NCBI GenBank assembly: GCA_027858635.1
Contig: JAQICG010000287.1
Coordinates: 1 to 6,454, forward strand
Direction: 5' to 3'
Length of the DNA: 6,454 nucleotides
Origin: Gammaproteobacteria bacterium
GTDB taxonomy: Bacteria > Pseudomonadota > Gammaproteobacteria > SZUA-229
Each line of letters opens with the position of its first letter. Position 1 is the first letter of the stretch. The translations under genes were made by a program, and so were the position numbers. The notes under the pieces are model-generated. The model did not search any database, had not been told where the DNA came from, and saw only the letters and a program-made list of their open reading frames with translations. Below are positions 1 through 6,162 of the stretch, one piece after another.

Positions 1-152
1 GTAGGCAGACTGCAATAGGGGTTCAGATCAATCAAATCCTCAGGCAATTTTTTCGGATCGACTTCCAGTTTTTCGTGCGCAATCTCCTTTTCTGACAGAA
101 CAATCCGTGTTCTGTGACATTCAATCGATGTGCCTGACGTATACAAATTCAT
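1..152 (-). CDS. sspA: Stringent starvation protein A, N-terminal part (3' end beyond the window)
   Basis: SspA is an RNA-polymerase-associated regulator with a glutathione S-transferase fold; in E. coli it acts in stationary phase and acid tolerance. Only about 50 codons are present, reading leftwards off the window edge. The visible protein begins MNLYTSGTSIECHRTRIVLS and continues to LIDLNPYCSLPT, matching the thioredoxin-like N-terminal half of SspA (the LYS/FS...H-R-RIVLxEK block and the DLNPxxxxPT block with its cis-proline). A possible longer start at 173 would add MQPWESN. The start at 152 is preferred because GGGAAAG lies just upstream, whereas 173 has no visible ribosome binding site and an in-frame TAG lies just beyond it. 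The gene follows petABC on the same strand, the order known in Pseudomonas and relatives (petABC-sspA-sspB). The fold-back element at 200-364 sits between it and petC. Identity is fairly sure; another GST-fold protein is less likely given the position. Confidence 0.85.
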   Translation of the reverse strand, partial: MNLYTSGTSIECHRTRIVLSEKEIAHEKLEVDPKKLPEDLIDLNPYCSLP

Positions 153-199
153 ATTGCTTTCCCACGGTTGCATTATCTATTCATCTAAACGAAATAGTA

Positions 200-364
200 T
201 AGGAGTCTGTCGGGTTTAGGGGGATTGAAGCGAGGGAGTGGGAGAGTGAGCACACTATTCCCGATTTTAAGGCGCATAGTTATTCTATGCAACGAAAAAT
301 CGGGGACATTTGGGCCGCTCTCCTGCTTCCGCAGCCAATTCATCCTAAACCCGACAGTCTCCTA
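200..364. mobile_element. Fold-back miniature inverted-repeat element (MITE-like), TA-bordered
   Basis: The arms 200-220 and 344-364 are inverted repeats of 21 bases with one mismatch (206 against 358). They start TAGGAG and share CTGTCGGGTTTAGG. Symmetry continues inwards about one centre at position 282: 241-248 pairs with 316-323, CCCGATTTT at 260-268 pairs perfectly with AAAATCGGG at 296-304, and GCATAG at 274-279 pairs with CTATGC at 285-290 around the loop TTATT. No open reading frame of note lies inside. If TA is the duplicated target, the element proper is 202-362 (161 bases). That is the pattern of a non-autonomous MITE mobilised by a TA-targeting transposase (IS630/Tc1-mariner type), but the family is inferred. 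It lies between petC and sspA and touches the petC stop codon. As RNA it would form one long hairpin. Confidence 0.8.
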
Positions 365-1108
365 GTGAACGTCTTTCCAGTACTCTTTTTTCAGCAAATA
401 AGCGAATACAAAGAAGATAGCCAGGAACAGTAGAACTTTCCAACCCATGCTTCTCCGCTCCGCCTGTACCGGCTCAGCAAGATACACCATAAAGTTAACC
501 AGGTCCGCAGTAAAAGCATCGAACTCTTCTGTCGTCATCGATCCGGGCTGGATTTTCTCCAGACCTTCAATCTTATTTCCCCCATGTCCGTCATCTGCAT
601 AAACCGCCTTGTTTACACCCTGCAGGTTCATCAGCACATTCGGCATCGCCACATCGGGGAAAGCCAAATTGTTCATGCCTGTCGGGCGATTTTCATCGAC
701 ATAGAAGGTACGCAGATAAGTGTACAACCAGTCGGCACCGCGTGCACGCGCCGTCAGGGAGAGATCGGGCACTGCCGTGCCGAACGCGCTTTTAGCATAC
801 TCCTCAGTCATGGCCGCCTTCATCAGATCACCGCTTTTCGTGGCTTCACCCTTCTTATCACGGGTAAAGATCAACATCTCCCGCAATTCGGTCTCGTCCA
901 TGCCGGTATCTTTAGCAATGCGATTGAAGCGCATAAAATACGCTGAATGACAGCTAAAGCAATTATCGACAAAGCTTTTTGCACCGCGCTTGATTGAGTC
1001 TTTATCATTAATATCAATCGGGGCGGCGTCGAGCTGCACGCCGCCGCCAGCAGCGAATGAGGTTGCCGGGAAAATGGCCAGTAATAATATCAGGATATGT
1101 TTTTTCAT
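362..1108 (-). CDS. petC: Cytochrome c1, haem c subunit of the bc1 complex
   Basis: Cytochrome c1 takes electrons from the Rieske cluster and passes them to a soluble or membrane cytochrome c on the periplasmic side. The 248-residue product starts with a Sec signal (MKKHILILLLAIFPATSFAA, cleavage near 19-20). It has one haem-binding CFSCH at 50-54, the family's PDLS motif at 114-117, a probable methionine axial ligand in AMPNVL (M155), and a C-terminal membrane anchor at about 223-239 followed by KKEYWKDVH. Length is normal for the short proteobacterial form. The start ATG overlaps the petB stop (ATGA, 4 bases), with AGGG 7 bases upstream as ribosome binding site. It is the last gene of petABC. 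Oddity: the TAG stop (362-364) lies across the border of the fold-back element; T and A belong to the TA target and G to the element. Confidence 0.96.
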   Translation of the reverse strand: MKKHILILLLAIFPATSFAAGGGVQLDAAPIDINDKDSIKRGAKSFVDNCFSCHSAYFMRFNRIAKDTGMDETELREMLIFTRDKKGEATKSGDLMKAAMTEEYAKSAFGTAVPDLSLTARARGADWLYTYLRTFYVDENRPTGMNNLAFPDVAMPNVLMNLQGVNKAVYADDGHGGNKIEGLEKIQPGSMTTEEFDAFTADLVNFMVYLAEPVQAERRSMGWKVLLFLAIFFVFAYLLKKEYWKDVH

Positions 1109-2316
1109 GATGTAACCCTATCCGGTACAGGTTTAGTTTTCTCGTTTTTAGAGGTCACGAACAGCACTACAAAGAAAGCAAAGTAGAGCAGCGTAAACAG
1201 CCGTGACAAGTTAGTGATGGTGTCAGTCACCGGCTGCATTGCCAGCCAGCCCAGTACCACGAAAGTCACTGCAAATACGGTCAGGTTAGCTTTGTAGATA
1301 ACTGAACGATAACGAATGGATTTCACCTTACAGCGATCGATCCACGGCAGGAAGAACAGTACAACAATCGCCGCACCCATCGCACCCACACCCATCAACT
1401 TATCGGGCACCGCACGCAAAATGGCGTAAAACGGCGTGAAATACCAGACCGGAGCAATATGCGCAGGCGTCTTCAGCGGATCAGAGGCAATAAAGTTTGC
1501 ATGCTCCAGGAAGTAGCCTCCGCCATCAGGGAAGTAGAACAGCACCACACTGAAGAAGAACAGGAATACCGCCACGCCCGCGATGTCTTTCACCGTGTAG
1601 TAGGGGTGGAATGGAATGCCGTCCAGAGGAACGCCCTTCGAATCCTTGTTTTTCTTGATTTCAACACCGTCAGGATTATTAGAACCGACTTCGTGCAGCG
1701 CCAGTATGTGTGCAATTACGAGGAACACAATCACAAACGGTAACGCCACCACATGCAGGGCAAAGAAACGATTCAGGGTCGCATCGGAGATGACGAAGTC
1801 GCCGCGAATCCACAGCGTCAGATCATCGCCAATCACCGGAATGGCGCTGAACAGCGAGATAATCACCTGCGCGCCCCAGTAAGACATCTGGCCCCAGGGC
1901 AGCAGATAGCCCATGAAAGCTTCCGCCATCAACGCCAGGTAGATGAACATACCGAACAGCCAGATCAGCTCACGGGGTTTTTTGTAGGAGCCGTACATCA
2001 GGCCGCGGAACATGTGCAGATAGACCACAATGAAGAACGCGGTTGCACCGGTGGAGTGAATGTAGCGGATCAACCAGCCGTAAGGCACGTCACGCATGAT
2101 GTGCTCAACCGAGGCAAACGCCAGTTCGGCATCGGGCTTGTAATGCATAGTCAGGAAAATACCGGAAACAATCTGAATCACCAGCACCAGCAGCGCCAAT
2201 GAACCAAAGAAGTACCAGAAATTAAAGTTTTTTGGTGTGTAGTATTCAGCCAGATGCTCATTCCACATTTTCATCAATGGGAAACGATCATCGACCCAAC
2301 CTAATAGCTTACCCAT
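1105..2316 (-). CDS. petB: Cytochrome b subunit of the bc1 complex
   Basis: This is the membrane core of ubiquinol:cytochrome c reductase. It holds two b haems and the Qo and Qi quinone sites that drive the Q cycle. The 403-residue protein has the expected array of hydrophobic helices. Haem ligands are H87 and H101 in the second helix and H188 and H203 in the fourth, the latter pair 15 residues apart. HEVGSNNPDG (208-217) follows the fourth helix as usual. The Qo motif reads PVWY (289-292) instead of the mitochondrial PEWY, within HIAPVWYFTPFYAILR. I recall PVWY as a variant of beta- and gammaproteobacteria, so it is probably functional. The gene starts one base before the petA stop ends (TAATG), with AAGGGGG about 9 bases upstream, and ends overlapping petC, so translational coupling is likely. 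Several long antisense frames here are shadows. Confidence 0.97.
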   Translation of the reverse strand: MGKLLGWVDDRFPLMKMWNEHLAEYYTPKNFNFWYFFGSLALLVLVIQIVSGIFLTMHYKPDAELAFASVEHIMRDVPYGWLIRYIHSTGATAFFIVVYLHMFRGLMYGSYKKPRELIWLFGMFIYLALMAEAFMGYLLPWGQMSYWGAQVIISLFSAIPVIGDDLTLWIRGDFVISDATLNRFFALHVVALPFVIVFLVIAHILALHEVGSNNPDGVEIKKNKDSKGVPLDGIPFHPYYTVKDIAGVAVFLFFFSVVLFYFPDGGGYFLEHANFIASDPLKTPAHIAPVWYFTPFYAILRAVPDKLMGVGAMGAAIVVLFFLPWIDRCKVKSIRYRSVIYKANLTVFAVTFVVLGWLAMQPVTDTITNLSRLFTLLYFAFFVVLFVTSKNEKTKPVPDRVTS

Positions 2317-2912
2317 TATGCATTGCCCCCTTCTTTACCCACAATAATAGTTGTGTCGGTCACATAGTAATGTGGCGGCACAACCAGATTGGTCGGTGCA
2401 GGCACGCCCGAAAATACCCGGCCGGCCAAATCAAATTTGGAACTGTGACAGGGACAGAAGAAACCACCCAGCCAGCTCTCACCCAGATCGGCCGGGGCAA
2501 TGTCTGGGCGGAAAGTGGGCGAACAGCCCAGATGGGTGCAGATACCGACCAGAACCAGAAATTCAGGCTTGATCGAGCGATACATGTTTTGTGCATATTC
2601 AGGCTGCTGATCAACATTCTCTGAAGCCGGGTCACTCAGTTTATCTGTGCTTTCCTCAAGGTTGGCCAGGGTTTTTTCAGAACGCCGAACAATCCATACC
2701 GGCTTGCTCTGCCAGTCCACCGTCATCATCCGCCCTTCTTCCAGACGACTAACATCAGCTTCTATCGGGGCGCCCGCATTTTTGGCGCGCTCACTGGGCA
2801 TCCATGAGGCCAGGAAAGGCACGGCAACAAAGCCGACTCCGACCGCACCCACCACAGAGGTAGACGCCACTAAAAACCGGCGCTTACCGTTATTTACACT
2901 ATCGGTAGACAT
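2316..2912 (-). CDS. petA: Rieske iron-sulfur subunit of the bc1 complex
   Basis: This subunit oxidises ubiquinol at the Qo site and carries the electron on its 2Fe-2S cluster to cytochrome c1. The 198-residue protein opens with a twin-arginine type sequence (KRRFLVAST, residues 10-18) and a single hydrophobic segment (about 17-37) that stays as the membrane anchor. The cluster boxes are CTHLGC (125-130) and CPCH (153-156). Ligands are C125, H127, C153 and H156; C130 and C155 form the usual disulfide. The C-terminal PAPTNL (171-176) is the conserved proline loop. Length is typical. The start is supported by GGAG 8 bases upstream (2921-2924). It is first in petABC, so the operon promoter should lie in the divergent gap 2913-3125. 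Confidence 0.97.
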   Translation of the reverse strand: MSTDSVNNGKRRFLVASTSVVGAVGVGFVAVPFLASWMPSERAKNAGAPIEADVSRLEEGRMMTVDWQSKPVWIVRRSEKTLANLEESTDKLSDPASENVDQQPEYAQNMYRSIKPEFLVLVGICTHLGCSPTFRPDIAPADLGESWLGGFFCPCHSSKFDLAGRVFSGVPAPTNLVVPPHYYVTDTTIIVGKEGGNA

Positions 2913-3125
2913 TTACAAATCTCCGCATTATTGAATTAGGCTATTGTTGTACTTTTTGTGACTATTCAGCGTTGAATCCGCATAAAAGTGACATACAATT
3001 AAAATATGCAAAGCGCCTGAAACTGACCAGGACACTCACAAAGCCGCAATAGCTTATCTTATGTTATACAATCAGCCAAGTATTTTATAACAAACCAAGT
3101 AAAAACAAAGACCTATAAATCCATC
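2913..3125. promoter_or_regulatory. Divergent intergenic region between petA and degS
   Basis: This AT-rich gap of 213 bases must hold the start signals of petABC (minus) and of the protease gene (plus). On the minus strand a weak sigma70-like pair is visible: TTGCAT (3006-3011) and TTTTAT (2982-2987), 18 bases apart. On the plus strand TATACA (3065-3070) and the stretch TATTTTATAA (3081-3090) resemble -10 elements, but neither has a convincing -35. A short inverted repeat ATTCA-GCGT-TGAAT lies at 2964-2977. The only firm element is the petA ribosome binding site GGAG at 2921-2924. No gene is seen in the gap. The promoter assignments are weak. Confidence 0.3.
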
Positions 3126-4265
3126 ATGAAAAACAAACACACACTTTTCAGTTACTTTTTAAACTGGGGGCTTATCGGTCTATTCCTGAGCATGCTGTTT
3201 CTGATATTTCAGGGGCAACTACAGCTCACTTTCAACTCCCCGACGCCTGACTCAGCACCGCAGCCTCTCAACCGCGGCTTTTCTCCGGCGGTTACCCTTG
3301 CCGCGCCTTCGGTGGTGAGTATTCAGGTCGTACGCATGCAAAAAAGCAGCGCTCCGAACAGCAGTGAACAGCCATCGCAAAACTTTCTGGGTGAAATTCC
3401 ACCTCAACGCCCTCGCCCCAAACCCAGCATCAGTTCAGGTTCGGGCGTAATTCTCAATACCCAGGGCCATATCGCGACCAATTACCACGTCATCAAAGGT
3501 GCCGAAAGCATCCAGATCACCCTCAATGACGGTCGAAAAACCATCGCCCAAATCGTCGGTGATGATCCGGAGACCGATCTGGCCATTTTAAAGATCGAGC
3601 TGCCCGACCTGCCGCCTGTCCATATCGCCGACATCGACCAGCTTCAAATCGGCGACATCGCACTGGCCATCGGCTATCCCTTCGAAATCGGCCAGACCGT
3701 CACCCAGGGCATCATCAGCGCCACCGGTCGCACCCACGTCAGCGCCAACACCTATGAAAACTTCCTGCAGACCGATGCCGCCATTAATCCCGGCAACTCC
3801 GGTGGCGCACTGATCAACGATCGGGGCGAAATTATCGGCATCAACTCGCTCATCTTCTCCACCACCGGCGCCTTTAATGGCATCGGTTTTGCAATCCCCA
3901 TCGATCTAGCCATCACCGTGCTGGAACAGATCGTCGAGCATGGCTATGTCGTGCGCGGATGGATGGGTGTGGGTGGGCAGGCGTTAACGCCAATGATTCT
4001 GGCCAAACTGGAACTTGAGGGCATTACCGGCATTCTGGTCACCGATGTCGATGCCCGCGGCCCCGGTGACAAGGCCGGGCTGAAGCCGGGCGACATCATC
4101 ACCCACATTAACGGCCAGAACATGGAGTCCGCTCAGGACATCCTCAACATCGTCGCCACCGGTCAGCCGGGGGACGTTTTTCAAGTCACTGGCCTGCGCC
4201 AGCGTGAAAGTTTCAGTATAGAAGTAGTGCTGGGGCAGCGCCCCATGATGAGCCAGCAGCAATAG
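3126..4265 (+). CDS. degS: Membrane-anchored periplasmic serine protease, DegS/AlgW type
   Basis: DegS/AlgW senses misfolded outer-membrane proteins and makes the first cut in the anti-sigma factor (RseA or MucA), which releases the envelope-stress sigma factor. The 379-residue protein fits: one N-terminal membrane segment (about 13-29) with no signal cleavage site, a proline-rich linker (about 35-100), a trypsin-like domain with catalytic H121 (NYHVIKGAE), D151 (ETDLAILKIE) and S225 (NPGNSGGAL), and a single PDZ domain (about 283-370). Only one PDZ domain and the membrane anchor argue for DegS/AlgW rather than DegP/MucD; RGWMGVGGQALTP is also DegS-like. It is slightly longer than E. coli DegS (355), mostly through the linker. 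In Pseudomonas algW lies next to hisC, and hisC is the neighbour here, so the name algW would fit equally. No Shine-Dalgarno sequence is visible before the ATG. Confidence 0.93.
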   Translation: MKNKHTLFSYFLNWGLIGLFLSMLFLIFQGQLQLTFNSPTPDSAPQPLNRGFSPAVTLAAPSVVSIQVVRMQKSSAPNSSEQPSQNFLGEIPPQRPRPKPSISSGSGVILNTQGHIATNYHVIKGAESIQITLNDGRKTIAQIVGDDPETDLAILKIELPDLPPVHIADIDQLQIGDIALAIGYPFEIGQTVTQGIISATGRTHVSANTYENFLQTDAAINPGNSGGALINDRGEIIGINSLIFSTTGAFNGIGFAIPIDLAITVLEQIVEHGYVVRGWMGVGGQALTPMILAKLELEGITGILVTDVDARGPGDKAGLKPGDIITHINGQNMESAQDILNIVATGQPGDVFQVTGLRQRESFSIEVVLGQRPMMSQQQ

Positions 4266-4294
4266 CGTGGTGGCGTGCTGCACGTAGGAGCCTG

Positions 4295-4317
4295 ACGCGC
4301 GCATGGCACCCGCGCGT
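4295..4317. repeat. GC-rich inverted repeat between convergent degS and hisC
   Basis: ACGCGCG (4295-4301) and CGCGCGT (4311-4317) form a perfect 7-base stem around a 9-base loop. It lies in the 77-base gap between two converging genes, where a bidirectional terminator would be expected. No T-run follows it on either strand, so it is not a canonical intrinsic terminator. It may slow polymerase or act with Rho. The role is inferred only from position. Confidence 0.35.
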
Positions 4318-4342
4318 ATTGCCGGCGGCTTTGCTCAGACAG

Positions 4343-5434
4343 TCAGTCCGACTTCAGCGCTTTCTTCAGCGCTACCAGAAACGCCGCATTCTCATCCGGC
4401 ATGCCGATGGTCACGCGCAGGCAGTTGCTCAACGCGCCAGTCTGGGCGTTCATATTCTTGATTAGAATGCCCGCCTCACGAATCGAGGCAAACACCTCTG
4501 CGGCACTGTGCTGCAGCAAGCGGAACAGAATGAAATTAGCCCGGCTCGGGAACGCCTCCACCCCTTCCATCAAGGCCAGCGCCTGCATCATGGCTTCGCG
4601 CTCGACCCTGATCACCGCCGCCTGCTCGTCCAGCGCCTCGACATGTTTCAGCGCTGCCACCGCTGCGTGCTGCGTCAGCACATTAATATTGTAGGGCAGA
4701 CGCACCTTGTCGACCTCCTGAATCAGCGCTGGGTGCCCCGCCAGCATACCCAGACGCAAACCCGCCAGCCCCATTTTGGATACCGTGCGCATCACCAGCA
4801 GCTGCGGGTAGCGCGCCAGCCGCGACATGAAACTGCTCTGCGCAAACGGATGATAGGCCTCATCCACCACCACCAGACCCGGCGCGATATTCAGAATCTC
4901 TTCGATATCGGCATCCGCAAACAGGTTAGCCGTGGGATTATTCGGGTAGGCAATAAAAATAATTGCCGGCTGATGTTTTTCGATGGCCGCACGCGTCGCC
5001 GCCATATCCAGATTAAAATCCGCATCCAGCGGCACGCCGACATACTGCAAGCCGACAAACTCCGCGATCATCCGGTACATCACAAAACCGGGGTCGAACG
5101 ACAGAATACAGCGTCCCTTGCCGCTGACTACCATCGCCAGCATCTGAATCAGCTCATCCGAACCATTGCCCAGAACCGTCTCCGCACCCTCGGGCACTTC
5201 CATCACCTGTGACAACTTGCTGCGCAACTGCGCCGCAGTAGGGTCGGGATAGCGATTAATCTCCGCCCCCGCCAGTACCTCCGGCCAGTGCCCGGTCAAC
5301 GCCTCCAGCGTATAAGGATTCTCCATAGCATCCAGTTTGGTCAGGCCACCGGCATTCGCCACATGGTAGGCGTTCAGTGCGCGAATCTCGGGTCGAATCC
5401 AGTTCAGAAGTTTTTCAATCACAGCCAGGCTCAT
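4343..5434 (-). CDS. hisC: Histidinol-phosphate aminotransferase
   Basis: HisC is a PLP-dependent class I/II aminotransferase of histidine biosynthesis; it converts imidazole acetol phosphate to histidinol phosphate with glutamate as amino donor. The 363-residue protein has the family landmarks in order: ENPY (38-41), LGNGSDE (88-94), YPNNPT (163-168), DEAY (191-194), the PLP lysine K220 in TVSKMGLAGLRLG with R227, and LRVTIG (339-344) with the substrate-carboxylate arginine R340. The length is typical. The start MSLAVIEKLLNWIRPEIRAL matches the usual HisC N-terminus, but no Shine-Dalgarno sequence precedes it. Converging with the protease gene and without other his genes in view, it appears to be transcribed alone here. 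Some HisC paralogues also accept aromatic substrates, which sequence alone does not exclude. Confidence 0.95.
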   Translation of the reverse strand: MSLAVIEKLLNWIRPEIRALNAYHVANAGGLTKLDAMENPYTLEALTGHWPEVLAGAEINRYPDPTAAQLRSKLSQVMEVPEGAETVLGNGSDELIQMLAMVVSGKGRCILSFDPGFVMYRMIAEFVGLQYVGVPLDADFNLDMAATRAAIEKHQPAIIFIAYPNNPTANLFADADIEEILNIAPGLVVVDEAYHPFAQSSFMSRLARYPQLLVMRTVSKMGLAGLRLGMLAGHPALIQEVDKVRLPYNINVLTQHAAVAALKHVEALDEQAAVIRVEREAMMQALALMEGVEAFPSRANFILFRLLQHSAAEVFASIREAGILIKNMNAQTGALSNCLRVTIGMPDENAAFLVALKKALKSD

Positions 5435-5498
5435 CGTTTATTAAATTAGAAACCGGATGGTATCAAACCCGACGGTACAAAAAAATTTATTTTCAGGC

Positions 5499-5524
5499 CT
5501 TGTATCCAAATAAAACAGCCATAA
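5499..5524 (+). promoter_or_regulatory. Candidate heat-shock (sigma32) promoter of the Hsp20 gene
   Basis: CTTGTA (5499-5504) resembles the sigma32 -35 element CTTGAA. AGCCATAA (5517-5524) resembles the -10 element CCCCATNT, keeping the central CCAT, with 12 bases between them. It lies about 37 bases before the Hsp20 start, as expected for a heat-shock gene. The -10 match is partial and the gap is at the short end, so this is a candidate only. Confidence 0.35.
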
Positions 5525-5560
5525 ATAAGTCACACGAACAACAAAATACACAATCACGAG

Positions 5561-6007
5561 ATGAATGATATGAACTTGACTAGAAGCAACAACCCTTGGA
5601 GCATCTTTGATCAACTCAGCCGTGAACTGAATATGCCCACCCGAGCCTACAGTGAAGACGACGCCAATGTCGCCACTGCCAACTGGACGCCATCGGTCGA
5701 TATTACCGAAGATGAAAATAGCTTCAAACTGCTGGCCGACATCCCCGGCGTAAACCCCGATGACATCGAAGTCTCCATGGAGAACGGCGTCTTAACGGTT
5801 AAAGGTGAACGCAAAACCGAAGAGAAAACCGAGAAAGAAAATTTCCGCCGCGTCGAGCGTCATTACGGTACTTTCTATCGCCGCTTCACCCTGCCGGAAA
5901 CCGCCAACCCCGACAAGATCGAAGCCCATTCCGATCATGGCGTGCTGAAAATCACGATCCCTAAACAGGAAGTCGCACAGCCTAGACGTATCAGCGTCAG
6001 TCAATAA
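5561..6007 (+). CDS. hsp20: Small heat-shock protein, Hsp20/alpha-crystallin family
   Basis: This is an ATP-independent holdase that binds unfolding proteins in the cytoplasm and keeps them soluble for DnaK/ClpB. The 148-residue protein has a short variable N-terminus (NPWSIFDQLSRELN, 11-24), an alpha-crystallin domain at about 41-134 containing DIPGVNPDDIEVSMENGVLT and the signature GVLKITIPK (127-135), and a C-terminal I-x-V tail (I144, V146) of the type used for oligomer assembly. The length is normal. An alternative start at 5570 (MNLTRSNNPW) is plausible: GAG at 5558-5560 is about 9 bases before it, whereas nothing suitable precedes 5561. A candidate sigma32 promoter lies upstream and a strong terminator directly downstream, so it is probably monocistronic. 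The gene is not closer to IbpA/B than to generic Hsp20 by any feature I can see. Confidence 0.95.
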   Translation: MNDMNLTRSNNPWSIFDQLSRELNMPTRAYSEDDANVATANWTPSVDITEDENSFKLLADIPGVNPDDIEVSMENGVLTVKGERKTEEKTEKENFRRVERHYGTFYRRFTLPETANPDKIEAHSDHGVLKITIPKQEVAQPRRISVSQ

Positions 6008-6034
6008 ACAACTCCTACTCTCCTAGAGTATTTC

Positions 6035-6059
6035 GACCCGCGCCAGCGGGTCTTTTTTT
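6035..6059 (+). terminator. Intrinsic terminator after the Hsp20 gene
   Basis: GACCCGC (6035-6041) and GCGGGTC (6046-6052) form a perfect 7-base GC-rich stem with the loop GCCA. Seven T residues (6053-6059) follow directly. It begins 28 bases past the Hsp20 stop and is a canonical Rho-independent terminator on the plus strand. Confidence 0.93.
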
Positions 6060-6088
6060 GTCTGCTGTTTGCATATATAAAAATCTGA

Positions 6089-6117
6089 TTGAAATCGCCG
6101 CTTAGGCGACGGATAAT
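6089..6117 (+). promoter_or_regulatory. Strong sigma70-type promoter with an inverted repeat in its spacer
   Basis: TTGAAA (6089-6094) and GATAAT (6112-6117) each match the consensus at five of six bases and are exactly 17 bases apart. The spacer contains TCGCC-GCTTA-GGCGA (6095-6109), a perfect 5-base inverted repeat that could be an operator. The predicted start of transcription near 6124 gives a leader of about 40 bases before the small ORF at 6163. It sits just after the Hsp20 terminator, so the small gene should be expressed independently. Confidence 0.7.
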
Positions 6118-6162
6118 TCCTGTTAGATTTTCGATAACTTTTATTCACAACAGGTACAGAAC

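Noticed and set aside
1753..2202. Antisense frame of 149 codons opposite petB, and smaller ones at 1459-1882
   Set aside because: They are shadows of petB. The composition is low-complexity His/Gln/Asn-rich and no domain is recognised.
3984..4304. Antisense frame over the PDZ end of degS
   Set aside because: It lies mostly inside the protease gene and has no RBS or recognisable motif.
4281..4317. Resemblance to Pseudomonas-type REP sequences (GTAGGAGC plus a GC-rich stem)
   Set aside because: The head GTAGGAGC is present, but the stem does not follow it in the REP arrangement, and only one copy is seen.
4508..5212. Long antisense open frame (234 codons) opposite hisC
   Set aside because: It lies wholly within hisC, whose reading frame carries all family motifs. 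The antisense product is rich in His, Gln and Arg, as expected of a shadow frame, and has no start signals.
5466..5474. AAACCCGAC upstream of hisC, identical to nine bases of the MITE arm
   Set aside because: Nine bases with no matching partner arm nearby are expected by chance. There is no second copy of the element.
5377..5568. Plus-strand 63-codon frame across the hisC start and the gap before hsp20
   Set aside because: It overlaps hisC antisense and the hsp20 start, has no SD sequence and includes the promoter region. It is not credible as a gene.
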